Assembly (NCBI RefSeq): GCF_030929615.1 | Contig: NZ_JAVFVU010000028.1 | Span: 62,001-126,000, forward strand | Direction of reading: 5' to 3' | Source of the DNA: Dyadobacter sp. LHD-138 | Lineage (GTDB): Bacteria; Bacteroidota; Bacteroidia; Cytophagales; Spirosomataceae | DNA: 64,000 bases | The notes under the pieces: generated by a model | Databases searched by the model: none | What the model was told of the DNA's origin: nothing | The model's input: the letters and a program-made list of their open reading frames with translations, nothing else | Program-made: the position numbers and the translations under genes | In this document: one piece after another, positions 1 through 10,100 of the stretch | Layout: each line of letters opens with the position of its first letter | Position numbering within the stretch: position 1 is the first letter of the stretch

Positions 1-2746
1 TGCCGTATTTCGATATCACCTGACGATCGTAGGTATCGATTCTCCCGTCGGGTTTGCCATCCAGCCCCGAAATATCTTCATAGTTTAAGCTACCCAAAAC
101 CGGTGCTCTTCCTAAAATCGTATAGCCAGCCGGTAGTGCATCTAGTTCCTGCTGCGTTCTTATAATTCCCGTGGATTTATAAGTGGCAATATATCCGAGC
201 GACTTTCCATTTGGATTGTCTACATCCAGTCCATTTGCTGCAAAATCGGCCTTCACTACTTTGTTGGTAGCAAAAGAAAAGTTACCTCTGACGTCATATT
301 TAAAATCGCCAACCTTGTTGCCATAGGTTAATGCCACATCAAAACCCTTGGAATCCACTTGCCCGTAGTTTTCCGCAGGCAACGTTCCACCAAATGTGGT
401 TGGCAAGGTAATGATTCTGGACCCCAGAATATCGTAGGTATGCCGCGTCCAGTAATTGAGTTCCAGTCCGATATTGGAAGTGGTCAGCAAATCGATACCG
501 TAGTTGAATGAACGGGATTTTTCCCAGGTCAGATCTTTGTTAATGATCCCGCCATAATTGATAACGTTTTGATTGGCCCCTCCCAAATAATATTGTCCGC
601 GGCCGTAATACGCTTCCTGCCATTGAAATCCGCCAATCGCATCGTTACCCGTATACCCAAGGGATCCCCGGATTTTAAAATAGCGAAAAGCGGGCAACAT
701 TTGCTTAAAAAAGGATTCTTCCGAAAGTATCCAACCCGCCGATACCGACGGAAAATAGCCCCATCGCTTACCAGGCGCAAACAGCATGGAGCCGTCACTT
801 CTTAAACTGGCAGACAATAAATACCTCTCCTTGTATCGGTACTGCGCACTGCCAACGTAGGATTGCCGTCCCACATAATTCTCTTCCCCGGAGCCTACGG
901 AATTGATGGCATTATCGCTGGTTGCAAAAAACTGGTCTTTAGTGACAAGCGGGAAATCGTATCGGGTGAGCGAGAAATTGTTGGCACCCATGTCATATTG
1001 TTCATAAATCGCGACGGCGTCGATACTGTGGTCGCCAAAGTCGCGGGCATAAGATAACTGACCATTAAACTGGTAAGAACTTGTCTTGTATAAAGTGTTG
1101 GACAAATACTCCCTGGAAGGCCAGATACTTTTTACCTTGCCCAGCAGTTCCGTGGTAACCACTTTACCCGTAGAGCCTGTTCTGCCGTAATCATATTCCT
1201 CCTGTTTAATAAAATATCCTTTGATAAATCTGCTGGTGTTGTTTCTGCTATATTTTCCGATGATCGATAGGCCCTTAATAAAGGGCACATCATATTTCAT
1301 GTGCAGCAGCGCATTCACACTTTCATTCTTATCACTGACGTAACCGCCATTCCCATTGACAAGACCGGGAAGATTATGCAACCACCGCGTACTCACAAAA
1401 TTATCATCGATCTTGATAGGAATGTAGTAGAAAAGATACTTTAACCGGCCATACCAGTCGCTTACGTCAGGAGAAGAAGAGTTGAACTGATGCCTGTTGC
1501 TATTGTCGGTGCTGATGTTTAATCCGATTTCTAAGTTTTTCGTCAAAGAGGCAGTCACTTTCGCCCTGAGATTATATTTTGAAAAATCCATATTATCCAG
1601 GAATCCTTTATTTTTATCAAAAGATCCACCTAAGTAAAATTGAATATTTTCCTTTCCTCCCGAGGCACTTAAAGAAGTTGTCATGGTGGATGGATTGCGG
1701 TACAGATATTTTAAATAATTGGTACTGTACCCTAATTTTTCAATCATTTCTATTTCATCATCCCCAAACCAGTTTTTCCCCGTTTGTTTTTTCCAGTAAA
1801 CGTTATTCAGTATATGACTGTCATGGTCACTCAAGACATCGTCATCAAAAGTTGGTTTTTCAAAACTATAACTCGAATTAATCTGAACGGTTGGCTTGCC
1901 GGCCGTTCCATTTTTAGTCGTGACCAGGATAACGCCATTGGTTGAACGCGCACCATAAATGGAAGCCGCCGCTGCATCTTTCAAGACACTGATCTCGCTA
2001 ACCTCATTCATGGAAAGCTGGTCAAAAGCCTGTTTGTTCAGGACAACGCCATCAATGACGTAAATAGGCGGACTGGCATTCCAGGAATTGGCAGCACCGA
2101 TCCGGATACTGGAACCCGCACCCGGGGCACCCGTAGCCTGGCTAATATAAACCCCTGGAAAGCGACCAGCGATCGCATTAGAAAGCTGGGTGGTCGGGAC
2201 AGCCGAAAGTTCTCCCACCGAGACGGATGAAACCGAACCCGTTATATACTTTGCCTTAACCTGCTGATAACCAACTACAACAACTTCATCCAGCGCTTTT
2301 CCTTTTAAATCAGCGGCAAGGACAATATTGATAAGAGACCTTCCCTGAACAGGTATTTCCTGCGTCACAAACCCCAGAAAAGACACCTCCAGCATTTCAT
2401 TTCCTCCGTCCGGTATGGTAAGGGAATAAGCGCCGACTTCATTGGTGATTGTCCCGGTATTTTTACTTTTTATTCTTACCGTGACACCGGGTAATGGCTC
2501 GCTGGATTCATCCGTTACTGTTCCTTTTAATTCACGCAGGGACTTTTCCAAATCCCTTTTTACAGCGGTTTTACCCTCTTTCGAAGTATTGATGTTCTTA
2601 TCATTGAAATCCACAGGATCAACAGCTAAGCAATTCGCCCGGGTGAAACCAGGCGCCAGGAGGCATGCAGACATTATCAGAAGCAATAAAAATATCTTGC
2701 CTTTGACATGATTTACCATTAGTGAATAGAAATTTTTCATTCGCAT
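1..2746 (-). CDS. SusC/RagA-like TonB-dependent outer-membrane receptor, partial (C-terminus outside window)
   Basis: Outer-membrane TonB-dependent transporter of the SusC/RagA class, which normally imports glycans or other large nutrients with a SusD lipoprotein. The reading frame is open to the window edge, so the C-terminal end of the barrel is missing. Start is ATG at 2746, with a second in-frame ATG two codons later at 2740; an in-frame stop lies just upstream. After a signal peptide (about residues 1-35) there is a carboxypeptidase-regulatory-like domain (LKGTVTDESSEPLPGV), a TonB-box-like stretch (DEVVVVGYQ), the plug (IRIG, YVIDGVV, EISVLKDAAAASIYGARSTNGVILVTTK) and barrel. Unlike the other two SusC proteins here it has no STN domain between signal peptide and regulatory-like domain, so direct signalling to a FecR is not expected. 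Its SusD partner is presumably left of the window. It is divergent from the sigma factor gene at 3033. Confidence 0.93.
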   Translation of the reverse strand, partial: MRMKNFYSLMVNHVKGKIFLLLLIMSACLLAPGFTRANCLAVDPVDFNDKNINTSKEGKTAVKRDLEKSLRELKGTVTDESSEPLPGVTVRIKSKNTGTITNEVGAYSLTIPDGGNEMLEVSFLGFVTQEIPVQGRSLINIVLAADLKGKALDEVVVVGYQQVKAKYITGSVSSVSVGELSAVPTTQLSNAIAGRFPGVYISQATGAPGAGSSIRIGAANSWNASPPIYVIDGVVLNKQAFDQLSMNEVSEISVLKDAAAASIYGARSTNGVILVTTKNGTAGKPTVQINSSYSFEKPTFDDDVLSDHDSHILNNVYWKKQTGKNWFGDDEIEMIEKLGYSTNYLKYLYRNPSTMTTSLSASGGKENIQFYLGGSFDKNKGFLDNMDFSKYNLRAKVTASLTKNLEIGLNISTDNSNRHQFNSSSPDVSDWYGRLKYLFYYIPIKIDDNFVSTRWLHNLPGLVNGNGGYVSDKNESVNALLHMKYDVPFIKGLSIIGKYSRNNTSRFIKGYFIKQEEYDYGRTGSTGKVVTTELLGKVKSIWPSREYLSNTLYKTSSYQFNGQLSYARDFGDHSIDAVAIYEQYDMGANNFSLTRYDFPLVTKDQFFATSDNAINSVGSGEENYVGRQSYVGSAQYRYKERYLLSASLRSDGSMLFAPGKRWGYFPSVSAGWILSEESFFKQMLPAFRYFKIRGSLGYTGNDAIGGFQWQEAYYGRGQYYLGGANQNVINYGGIINKDLTWEKSRSFNYGIDLLTTSNIGLELNYWTRHTYDILGSRIITLPTTFGGTLPAENYGQVDSKGFDVALTYGNKVGDFKYDVRGNFSFATNKVVKADFAANGLDVDNPNGKSLGYIATYKSTGIIRTQQELDALPAGYTILGRAPVLGSLNYEDISGLDGKPDGRIDTYDRQVISKYG

Positions 2747-2800
2747 TTTGGTTAAGATGGTTGTTTAGAAAGAGGCGTTTAATATCGTAACCTCAGAGGT

Positions 2801-2831
2801 CAAATGTAGAAGTAGCCCGAGGGAAGACCAA
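2801..2831 (-). promoter_or_regulatory. Bacteroidota-type promoter for the leftmost SusC gene
   Basis: Read on the minus strand there is a -33-like TTG (complement of 2829-2831), a 20-base spacer, and TACATTTG (complement of 2801-2808), an exact match to the TANNTTTG -7 consensus of Bacteroidota primary sigma factor promoters. Transcription would start near 2795, about 50 bases before the SusC start. Motif and spacing are seen directly; activity is inference. Confidence 0.55.
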
Positions 2832-3032
2832 CCCATTTTTTGTTCAACGCTGATACTTTTTTTGCATCCCTCATGATTAGATAAATAGGTTGTGGGATGG
2901 GGAAGACAGATTATTCAATTTTAATTTTTATGCTAACATTATTTCAGGAACATTGCCAGTAAAGTCTTTAAATTATTACATTTATTGTTTGATAGATTTA
3001 TTTCGGGCGAAGTAAGGGATCAGACTATAACT

Positions 3033-3620
3033 ATGTCAGAGGAACAGGAACATTGGAATGAACTGTGTCAGGGTAACTCGAAAGCTTTTGAGAAGCTTTA
3101 CAGTCATTTTGCACAGGACCTATTCCGTTATGGTTATCGGATTTGCACCAACCACGAACTCGTCCAGGACAGCATTCAGGATCTGTTTCTGCATCTCTGG
3201 AATAAACGCAGCGAACTCGGAGCGGTACATTCTCCACGCTTTTACTTATACCGGTCCCTGAGAAACAAGCTGGTACGATCATCCCAATCGGACCGTTTCG
3301 TTTTCAGTATGGACGGTGATTTGTCCGAGCAATGGTTTCCGGCAGAAAAAGATATTGAAACCAACTGGATCATGGACGAACACAACCGCATCCAACTCTC
3401 ACGGCTCCACGAAGCATTACTGAAATTACCCATTCGTCAACAGGAAGTCATTCAACTTCGTTACTACCATGATTTTTCAGCGGAAGAGATCGGCCGCATG
3501 ATGCATATCAACCAACAATCCGTGCGAAATCTGCAAAACCGGGCGATGCAACAATTACGATCAGAGCTACCCTTCTTCCCGGTTTCACTTCTTGCGATTG
3601 CGTTTTACTACGGATTCTGA
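3033..3620 (+). CDS. ECF RNA polymerase sigma factor (FecI-like, Bacteroidota type)
   Basis: Extracytoplasmic-function sigma-70 factor of 195 residues. Region 2 lies near residues 20-90 (FEKLYSHFAQDLFRYGYR, then DSIQDLFLHLWNKR) and region 4 near 125-175 (LPIRQQEVIQLRYYHDFSAEEI with the helix-turn-helix that follows). A longer frame reaches back to TTG at 2985, but ATG at 3033 gives the usual family N-terminus (SEEQEHWNELCQGN). The FecR-like anti-sigma gene starts 183 bases downstream, followed by an STN-bearing SusC, the standard order for a locus in which substrate binding at the outer membrane releases the sigma factor. A short hydrophobic tail (LLAIAFYYGF) ends the protein, as in many factors of this group. 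Confidence 0.93.
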   Translation: MSEEQEHWNELCQGNSKAFEKLYSHFAQDLFRYGYRICTNHELVQDSIQDLFLHLWNKRSELGAVHSPRFYLYRSLRNKLVRSSQSDRFVFSMDGDLSEQWFPAEKDIETNWIMDEHNRIQLSRLHEALLKLPIRQQEVIQLRYYHDFSAEEIGRMMHINQQSVRNLQNRAMQQLRSELPFFPVSLLAIAFYYGF

Positions 3621-3803
3621 GCAGCAGCTATGTCCGTCTTCGTTTCTGGTAAAACCGAAATACCTAAACCAGGTACTTGTCCCAGGCTTTTGGCCATAAA
3701 ATCACGTTTAAAAATCATAAATTAATTATTCTAATATTTTTTGTGATTTTACTGAGTACGTTTTAAAAATCCGTGTATCTGTAGGGTATAGTTAACAAAC
3801 CCA

Positions 3804-4865
3804 ATGGAACATTACGAACATTTTAGCCTGCAAGATTTTATACATGATGCGCATTTTATCCGCTGGGTGAAAAATCCGGATGCGGACAGTAATGCGTATT
3901 GGCAGGCCGTCAGGAATACTTATCCGCATCAATCGGGCACAATGGACCAGGCGGCGGACCTCATTCAGGGATTTTCCAAGTTCTATCCGGAAGTCCCCGC
4001 TTCTCAGATCGAGCTGGCAAGGCAGGTGATTATGGACCAGATATCATCCGAAAAACAGATTTCCATAAGCAGAAAACCTTTGTACTTATCGGTTGCAGCT
4101 TCCATCGCGATCCTGATTGGCATCGCACTTTGGTATAACCCAACTGAAACACCGGTTCATTTCGCCCGGAATATCCTTAAACCCAATTTAGAAATCCTAT
4201 CGTCCAACGAGGGAAAAGGGCCAAAAACCATCAGACTTGATGACGGAAGCTCGATTACCCTATCACCCAAAAGCACTGTGCGTTACAACATGGAGTCGGC
4301 AGACCGTCGGGTTGTGCATCTGGATGGGGAAGCATTTTTCAATGTAGGTAAGAATCCGAACCGACCATTTTTCGTGTTCACCAACGGACTAACGACCAAG
4401 GTATTAGGCACAAAATTCAAAGTATCAGCCTACCCTGGCGGCATGGATGTAAAAGTTGAAGTGACCTCGGGAAGTGTACATGTTTACCGATCAGAAAATG
4501 GAGCGGAACATGCTGAGTCAGAAGGTTTAACACTAACGCCAAATCAACGGGCCGTTTACACCAGGAAAGACCTGCTGCTCGTACGTACACTGGTTGCACA
4601 GCCCAAAGTACTCATTACCCCTGAGCAGCTTGCGACATATACTTACACAGACACGCCGATCTCGAAAGTTTTTGAAGGACTGGAAAAAATTTATGGGATC
4701 AAGGTCATTTACGATCAGGAGAAATTTAAAAACTGCCGGCTGAATATGTCCCTTTCCGACGAATCACTTTTCGAAACACTTGAACTGATCGGAAAGATGG
4801 TTGAAGCAAGATACAATGTGCTGGACGGAGAAGTGATTTTTATTGGCGCAGGCTGTACTGAGTAA
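3804..4865 (+). CDS. FecR-family anti-sigma factor
   Basis: Inner-membrane anti-sigma factor of 353 residues. The cytoplasmic N-terminus (1-90) would bind the ECF sigma encoded just upstream. A single membrane helix runs about 93-111 (SVAASIAILIGIALW). The periplasmic part holds the FecR domain (about 135-265; typical motifs IRLDDGSSITLSPKS, VHLDGEAFFNV and TTKVLGTKFKVSAY) and a C-terminal DUF4974-like, STN-resembling domain (about 280-350; ISKVFEGLEKIYGIKVIYD). In this family the periplasmic domain receives the signal from the STN domain of the partner SusC, here the gene at 5049. The start ATG fits the family length. Confidence 0.95.
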   Translation: MEHYEHFSLQDFIHDAHFIRWVKNPDADSNAYWQAVRNTYPHQSGTMDQAADLIQGFSKFYPEVPASQIELARQVIMDQISSEKQISISRKPLYLSVAASIAILIGIALWYNPTETPVHFARNILKPNLEILSSNEGKGPKTIRLDDGSSITLSPKSTVRYNMESADRRVVHLDGEAFFNVGKNPNRPFFVFTNGLTTKVLGTKFKVSAYPGGMDVKVEVTSGSVHVYRSENGAEHAESEGLTLTPNQRAVYTRKDLLLVRTLVAQPKVLITPEQLATYTYTDTPISKVFEGLEKIYGIKVIYDQEKFKNCRLNMSLSDESLFETLELIGKMVEARYNVLDGEVIFIGAGCTE

Positions 4866-4945
4866 AACCTATTTTTCAAACCTAAACCCTAACCATATGT
4901 GATGAATTCTGAGGGACTTTAACATAATGACCCTTAAAAAGTTGA

Positions 4946-4971
4946 ACCGGTAGTGCAGCAACACTACCGGT
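4946..4971 (+). terminator. Hairpin between FecR and SusC
   Basis: Perfect 10-bp inverted repeat ACCGGTAGTG / CACTACCGGT with a 6-base loop. It lies 80 bases after the FecR stop, and a T-run follows seven bases after the stem. It can act as an intrinsic terminator or attenuator that separates the sigma/FecR pair from the susCD genes, so that SusC and SusD are made mostly from their own promoter. Confidence 0.6.
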
Positions 4972-5048
4972 CCTGGATTTTTTGAGGTACCCGGCAGCAA
5001 CCGGACACCATTGTTTTGCATTTCCAATCACAAAACCTATTTAAATTA

Positions 5049-8000
5049 ATGAACAAAAAACAACAAAATCAAGCCTTTCTGTACCAGCTTATGAAAAGGT
5101 CACTTTTACAGCTCACACTGGCGGTGATATGCACAGGAATATCGCTGGCGCATACCATGAAGGCTCAAAATGTACTGAGCCGACCGGTCAAGATCCACGT
5201 CAAAAATCAATCATTTGACAAAACACTGCTCGAGATCGAGAAAAAAGCCAAAGTTAAATTTGCATACCGTTCTACACTGACCAAACCTGACTACAATTTC
5301 AACCTCGAAGCATCTGGCGAACAATTATCGGATGTCCTTGACAAGTTACTGAATCCACTGGAAATCAGGTACGAAGTATCTGGTGAACACATTGTCTTGC
5401 GAAAAAACAACCAGCCAACTGAAACGGAAAAAGTAATTGTGGCGGTGGAAAGAACCCTTACCGGAACTATCATCGACGATAAATCGGAGCCACTTCCAGG
5501 CGTGAGCGTCGTTGTAAAAGGGACACAACGGGGTACGATCAGCGACGTCAATGGAAAATACTCCATTGCATTACCTGACGGACCCGTTTCAATCGTCTAT
5601 TCTTTTGTTGGTTATATCAACCAGGAAGTCTCCGTTAACAATCAATCCGTGGTTGATATTTCCTTGAAAGTAGATATGAAAGCATTGGAAGAAGTGGTGG
5701 TGGTCGGTTACGGAACACAGAAAAAACGGGATGTTTCGACCGCTATTTCCTCCGTTTCAAGCCGTGACCTGAAAGACAAACCGATGTCCAATTTTGCCGC
5801 TGCCATGGCCGGAAAAATGGCGGGTGTTAAGATTTCTAATTCAAATACGGCACCTGGTGGTGGAACCAACATCCGGATACGTGGCGTGAGCTCGATCAAT
5901 GCGAGCAATAACCCGCTGATTGTGATTGATGGTTTTCCGCTCAAGGACGGTTTTAGCAAAGACGAAAACCCGTTAAACGGGATCAATGTCGCCGATATTG
6001 AATCCATTGAAGTCTTGAAAGATGCTTCTTCCAGCGCCATTTATGGAACACAGGCTGCAAACGGAGTCATTCTGATCACCACTAAGAAGGGTAAAAAAGG
6101 GAAGCCAACACTTTCCATTAACGTCAGCCGTGGTTTCGACCGGATGATCAACAAAACCGACGTCTTGCACGGGGATGATTTTCTCAAATACCTCGATGAC
6201 GCACGTGCCAACGCTTACATTGTAGAAGACCCGAATTTTGGAACCAATAGCCTGGACGCGCCGCAATGGCAATGGACAGATTCCCCTCAAAAACGCATTG
6301 AGAACTGGAAAAAGTACTCAAGCAATGCCGCAGGTATGGCGGCTCCGGGTAACCTTTTTTATCGCTGGATCACCGTAAGCGATACCATTTACAAAATGCC
6401 TTATGACACCGATTGGCAGGATCTGATCACCCGGACTGGTAGCGTCACAGACCTACAGCTTTCTGCTTCCGGTGGAACAGACAATGTCAATTACATGATC
6501 TCCGGCGGTTATTTTGGACAGAAAGGTATCGTACTGAACTCGGATTACAACCGCGTTTCGTTCCGGGCCAACATCGACCTAAAACTGACTCAGCGCATTC
6601 GTGCCGGCTTATTGCTTGCCCCAACCCTCGAAAACTCGAATGTACTTCCAAACATTGAAGGCGGTGGTACGAGCAATCCATTTTACAATGCCGTCGCCAT
6701 GCCTCCAATCTGGAACCCGACAACGGCAGACGGAGAACCGGTTTTCTACGGAAATACGCTGCTGGATCCCTGGGACTGGAATTTTGCGTTTTTTGTAAAC
6801 CCACTGCATTTGTTTCAAAAGAAGGATGCAAGACGTAATTTCAAAAATCTCTCGACACTTTATACCGAAATCGATATTATTAAAGGATTGAAATTCAGAT
6901 CAGAGTTTCATACCGAATATCGTTATCGTGAACGGGATTACTTCAATCCAAGCTCAGTACCAACGGCTTCTGCTACTTTTTCAAGATCGCAGGGCATTAA
7001 CGAAACCACAAACCGGTTGTACTGGAACTCTCAGAACTTCCTAACTTTCCAGCGTGAATTTGGCAAACATTCCGTCAGTGCGGTAGCGGGTTACTCCGTG
7101 GAAGAATCGAACTATCGCGATGCCTATATGATGAAGTACGATTACCCAACCGACCTTATTCCGACTTTAAACCAGCCGATCACCGTTCAGAATGCACAAA
7201 CGGACGTGAGGACGAACCGGTATAGTGAAGCCATGATCGGAAGCTTTGGACGGGTCATGTATAATTATGCCGGAAAATATTACATGACCGGAAGCATTCG
7301 TCGTGATGGTTCTTCAAAATTTGGCGCTGATAAAAAATGGGGTGTGTTCCCATCAATTTCAACGGCATGGCGCATTTCCGACGAACCATTTTTCAAGCCC
7401 CTTCAAAAATACATCAGCGATCTGAAAATCCGCGGAGGCTGGGGTGTCATTGGAAATGCCGGAATACCCAACTACCTGGCATTAAGCACACTGACTTCAT
7501 CTTCTTATGTACTCGGCTCTGGTTCTGCTGTTTCACCATCCTATACGGAAGGTAAAATTGCAAACTCAAACCTGGGCTGGGAGGAAACAACCGACTGGAG
7601 CACGGGAATTGACGCTGAGTTACTTAACAATCGAATTTCCCTCAGCGTTGATTATTTTTACCGACATACTAAAAACATGCTTTTCAACATGCCGCTTCCA
7701 ATGATCACCGGCTTCGGTGCTTACAGGGCAAACATTGGCGCCATGCGTAACCGTGGTTATGAGTATTCCATCACCACAAGAAACCTGGTTGGCGCGTTGA
7801 AATGGACGACAAACGCAAACTTGTCATACTACCGCAACCGCGTATTGGATATTGGTAAAGACAAACGTCCACTGATTGACAATGACGGTTATACGACGGA
7901 AGGGAGGCCAATTGCGGGAATTTACGGAGCCAGCTACCTCGGCCCCTATCGTGACTGGGAAGACGTAAAAACTTCGCCGATCGTGAATGCCAATAATCCA

Positions 8001-8606
8001 AGCTGGCGGTTCAGGTCCAGCCCGGGTACGCCTAAACTGGCCGACGTGAACGGCGACGGTATTATCGATGCGAGCGACAATACCATCATCGGTTCGGCAA
8101 TCCCCGATTTCGTCTGGGGTATGACCAACTCTTTCGAATACAAAGGCATAGACCTGACGATTCAAATCAATGGTACGCACGGCGGCGACATTTCAATGCG
8201 CCAAATGGAAGGCATTTACGGAAGGGGTACCGGACAAAACAATACAACGGTTGACTACTACCAAAACTACTGGACACCAACCAATCCCGATGCCAAATAC
8301 ACGGCACCAAGCCGTAAATCGTACGATGGCACCAACCTCAGCGGGTCACTTTTGTACAAAGGCACTTTCGTGAACTTCCAGAATATCGCACTCGGATATA
8401 CTTTGCCTCAGCAAGTGGTTGAACGGTTAAAACTCGCGCGGGTAAGGTTCTATGCAACAGCAATCAATGCGTTCTATATTACCAAGTTCCCAGGGTACAA
8501 TCCGGAGGCAAATGCCCAGGGCGACAATTCACTATCGCAGGGAATCAACCGGGATTCCTATCCAATGTCCAGATCGATCTCCTTCGGTGTGAACTTAACT
8601 TTCTAA
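5049..8606 (+). CDS. SusC/RagA-like TonB-dependent receptor with STN signalling domain
   Basis: Outer-membrane TonB-dependent receptor of 1185 residues. The ATG at 5049 is preferred over a TTG at 5016. Order of parts: signal peptide to about residue 40 (cleaved near MKAQ), STN domain about 45-115 (VKIHVKNQSFDKTLLEIE to YEVSGEHIVLRK), carboxypeptidase-regulatory-like domain about 130-205 (LTGTIIDDKSEPLPGV), a TonB-box-like EEVVVVGYG, plug (IRIRGVSSINASNNPLIVID, IEVLKDASSSAIYGTQAANGV), then the barrel ending in an aromatic-rich strand (SISFGVNLTF). The STN domain is the part that in this class signals to FecR, matching the FecR gene upstream. SusD follows after 13 bases. Substrate cannot be told from sequence. 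Confidence 0.96.
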   Translation: MNKKQQNQAFLYQLMKRSLLQLTLAVICTGISLAHTMKAQNVLSRPVKIHVKNQSFDKTLLEIEKKAKVKFAYRSTLTKPDYNFNLEASGEQLSDVLDKLLNPLEIRYEVSGEHIVLRKNNQPTETEKVIVAVERTLTGTIIDDKSEPLPGVSVVVKGTQRGTISDVNGKYSIALPDGPVSIVYSFVGYINQEVSVNNQSVVDISLKVDMKALEEVVVVGYGTQKKRDVSTAISSVSSRDLKDKPMSNFAAAMAGKMAGVKISNSNTAPGGGTNIRIRGVSSINASNNPLIVIDGFPLKDGFSKDENPLNGINVADIESIEVLKDASSSAIYGTQAANGVILITTKKGKKGKPTLSINVSRGFDRMINKTDVLHGDDFLKYLDDARANAYIVEDPNFGTNSLDAPQWQWTDSPQKRIENWKKYSSNAAGMAAPGNLFYRWITVSDTIYKMPYDTDWQDLITRTGSVTDLQLSASGGTDNVNYMISGGYFGQKGIVLNSDYNRVSFRANIDLKLTQRIRAGLLLAPTLENSNVLPNIEGGGTSNPFYNAVAMPPIWNPTTADGEPVFYGNTLLDPWDWNFAFFVNPLHLFQKKDARRNFKNLSTLYTEIDIIKGLKFRSEFHTEYRYRERDYFNPSSVPTASATFSRSQGINETTNRLYWNSQNFLTFQREFGKHSVSAVAGYSVEESNYRDAYMMKYDYPTDLIPTLNQPITVQNAQTDVRTNRYSEAMIGSFGRVMYNYAGKYYMTGSIRRDGSSKFGADKKWGVFPSISTAWRISDEPFFKPLQKYISDLKIRGGWGVIGNAGIPNYLALSTLTSSSYVLGSGSAVSPSYTEGKIANSNLGWEETTDWSTGIDAELLNNRISLSVDYFYRHTKNMLFNMPLPMITGFGAYRANIGAMRNRGYEYSITTRNLVGALKWTTNANLSYYRNRVLDIGKDKRPLIDNDGYTTEGRPIAGIYGASYLGPYRDWEDVKTSPIVNANNPSWRFRSSPGTPKLADVNGDGIIDASDNTIIGSAIPDFVWGMTNSFEYKGIDLTIQINGTHGGDISMRQMEGIYGRGTGQNNTTVDYYQNYWTPTNPDAKYTAPSRKSYDGTNLSGSLLYKGTFVNFQNIALGYTLPQQVVERLKLARVRFYATAINAFYITKFPGYNPEANAQGDNSLSQGINRDSYPMSRSISFGVNLTF

Positions 8607-8619
8607 ATCAGGTATCAAA

Positions 8620-10080
8620 ATGAAGCATACATTTTTAGTTTTAATCACTGCAATCTTGTTCATTTCCTGTTCGGAAGATTTCCTCGACAGACAACCTGAG
8701 GACACCCTTTCGCCACGAAGCTTTTACCGTAACCCGGCCGAAATGAAAACCGGGCTGGTGGGAGTTTACAAAGTCCTGCAAAGCATTTACAACCAAACCG
8801 ACCTTCCGCTCATTCCGGAACTGATGTCGGATGATGGAAAAGACCGTTTCCGCACGGACGTTTGGCAGACTTTCAAAAAAACCAATGGAAACGCTCAGGC
8901 TGGCATCTGGAATAACAACTTCAAAATGATCGCCAATGCCAACTCGCTCATGGCCATCATGGCGGCTTATGTGCCGAAAAATGCAGATGAAGAAAAGACG
9001 ATCAACGCTTACAAAGCAGAAGCTTCGTTCCTGCGTGCCCTGGCGTACTTCAATCTGGTTCGGATTTATGGCGCAGTCCCCTTGGTTTCGGAACCGTTCA
9101 CAGATCTCTCGAAAGCATTTGGTGTTGGAAGAACCCCGGCGGCGGAAGTTTACAGCAAACTGATCGTCCCCGACCTCGAATTCGCGGCAGCGAACTGTTT
9201 GAAAAAATCAGAGTTGAAAGGTGAGGAAGCCAGGGCTTCAAAGGGTGCCGCACTGACCATGTTAGGCAAGGTCTATCTGACTTTGAACAATCATGCAAAA
9301 GCTGCTGAAGTGCTGAAAAAACTGATTGTAGATAACGTCGCAGGCTCTTATTCTCTTTTGCCCAATTACAGTGACGTATTCCTGTCGACGAACAAATTTC
9401 ACAACGAATCCATTTTTGAAGTGAACTTTAACGTAGCCGCAGGTCAGCCAAGTTACTGGTTCAGATGGGTCAATAATGATGTGGGCCTGATCTGGGGAGT
9501 TGCCGGTGCGTCTAACCTTTTGGTCGAGCATAATCTGATGCGCGAATTTGTGGATACCGGGGAAACAATCCGCTACAAAACCTCCATTGACTCGGGATAC
9601 ATTGCTGCGAGTACCATTCCAATCCAGGCATGGGTGATCAAACATTCCCCTGCCCCCGCACAATTGAAACCGTACAACAACACAGGTACCGACAATAATT
9701 ATGTTATCACCCGTTATGCGGACGCGCTTTTGATGTATGCCGAAGCACTGATGGTACTTGGTAAAAAAGATGAAGCGGTTACCTATGTAAACCTTGTCCG
9801 GACGCGGGCCAAAGTGCCGAACATAACGGCCGCTAAACTGGATCTGGACGCGATCCTGCACGAAAGAAGAATGGAGCTTGCTTTTGAAGGACATCGGTAT
9901 TTCGACCTGGTACGGACAGGAAAAGCGGTGGAGGTGATCACCAAAGCTATCATGACGAAAGTCGATTATGATACCAATATTGCCATATCGGGGCCAATCC
10001 CGGAAGAGCAGCTTATTCTGCCCATTCCTGTGTCTGAAATTGAGAAGGACCAAACTTTACCGCAAAATCCCGGTTATTAA
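8620..10080 (+). CDS. SusD/RagB-family nutrient-binding lipoprotein
   Basis: Surface lipoprotein of 486 residues that caps the SusC barrel and binds the substrate. The signal peptide ends at a lipobox with Cys17 (AILFISC), followed by the family start SEDFLDRQPEDTLSPRSFYRNPAEM. Helical TPR-like repeats make up the middle (KAEASFLRALAYFNLVRIYG is the typical SusD motif). The C-terminus has RTRAKVPN, LHERRMELAFEGHRYFDLVRTG and the family ending LILPIPVSEIEKDQTLPQNPGY. It is 13 bases downstream of SusC, and a small lipoprotein gene follows closely, so the three are co-transcribed. Confidence 0.96.
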   Translation: MKHTFLVLITAILFISCSEDFLDRQPEDTLSPRSFYRNPAEMKTGLVGVYKVLQSIYNQTDLPLIPELMSDDGKDRFRTDVWQTFKKTNGNAQAGIWNNNFKMIANANSLMAIMAAYVPKNADEEKTINAYKAEASFLRALAYFNLVRIYGAVPLVSEPFTDLSKAFGVGRTPAAEVYSKLIVPDLEFAAANCLKKSELKGEEARASKGAALTMLGKVYLTLNNHAKAAEVLKKLIVDNVAGSYSLLPNYSDVFLSTNKFHNESIFEVNFNVAAGQPSYWFRWVNNDVGLIWGVAGASNLLVEHNLMREFVDTGETIRYKTSIDSGYIAASTIPIQAWVIKHSPAPAQLKPYNNTGTDNNYVITRYADALLMYAEALMVLGKKDEAVTYVNLVRTRAKVPNITAAKLDLDAILHERRMELAFEGHRYFDLVRTGKAVEVITKAIMTKVDYDTNIAISGPIPEEQLILPIPVSEIEKDQTLPQNPGY

Positions 10081-10100
10081 TTTTAATGATCATTAATAAA

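Noticed and set aside
9262..10053. Long minus-strand open frame of 263 codons
   Set aside because: It lies antisense to the clear SusD gene, has no family look and an odd His/Arg-rich composition typical of shadow frames.
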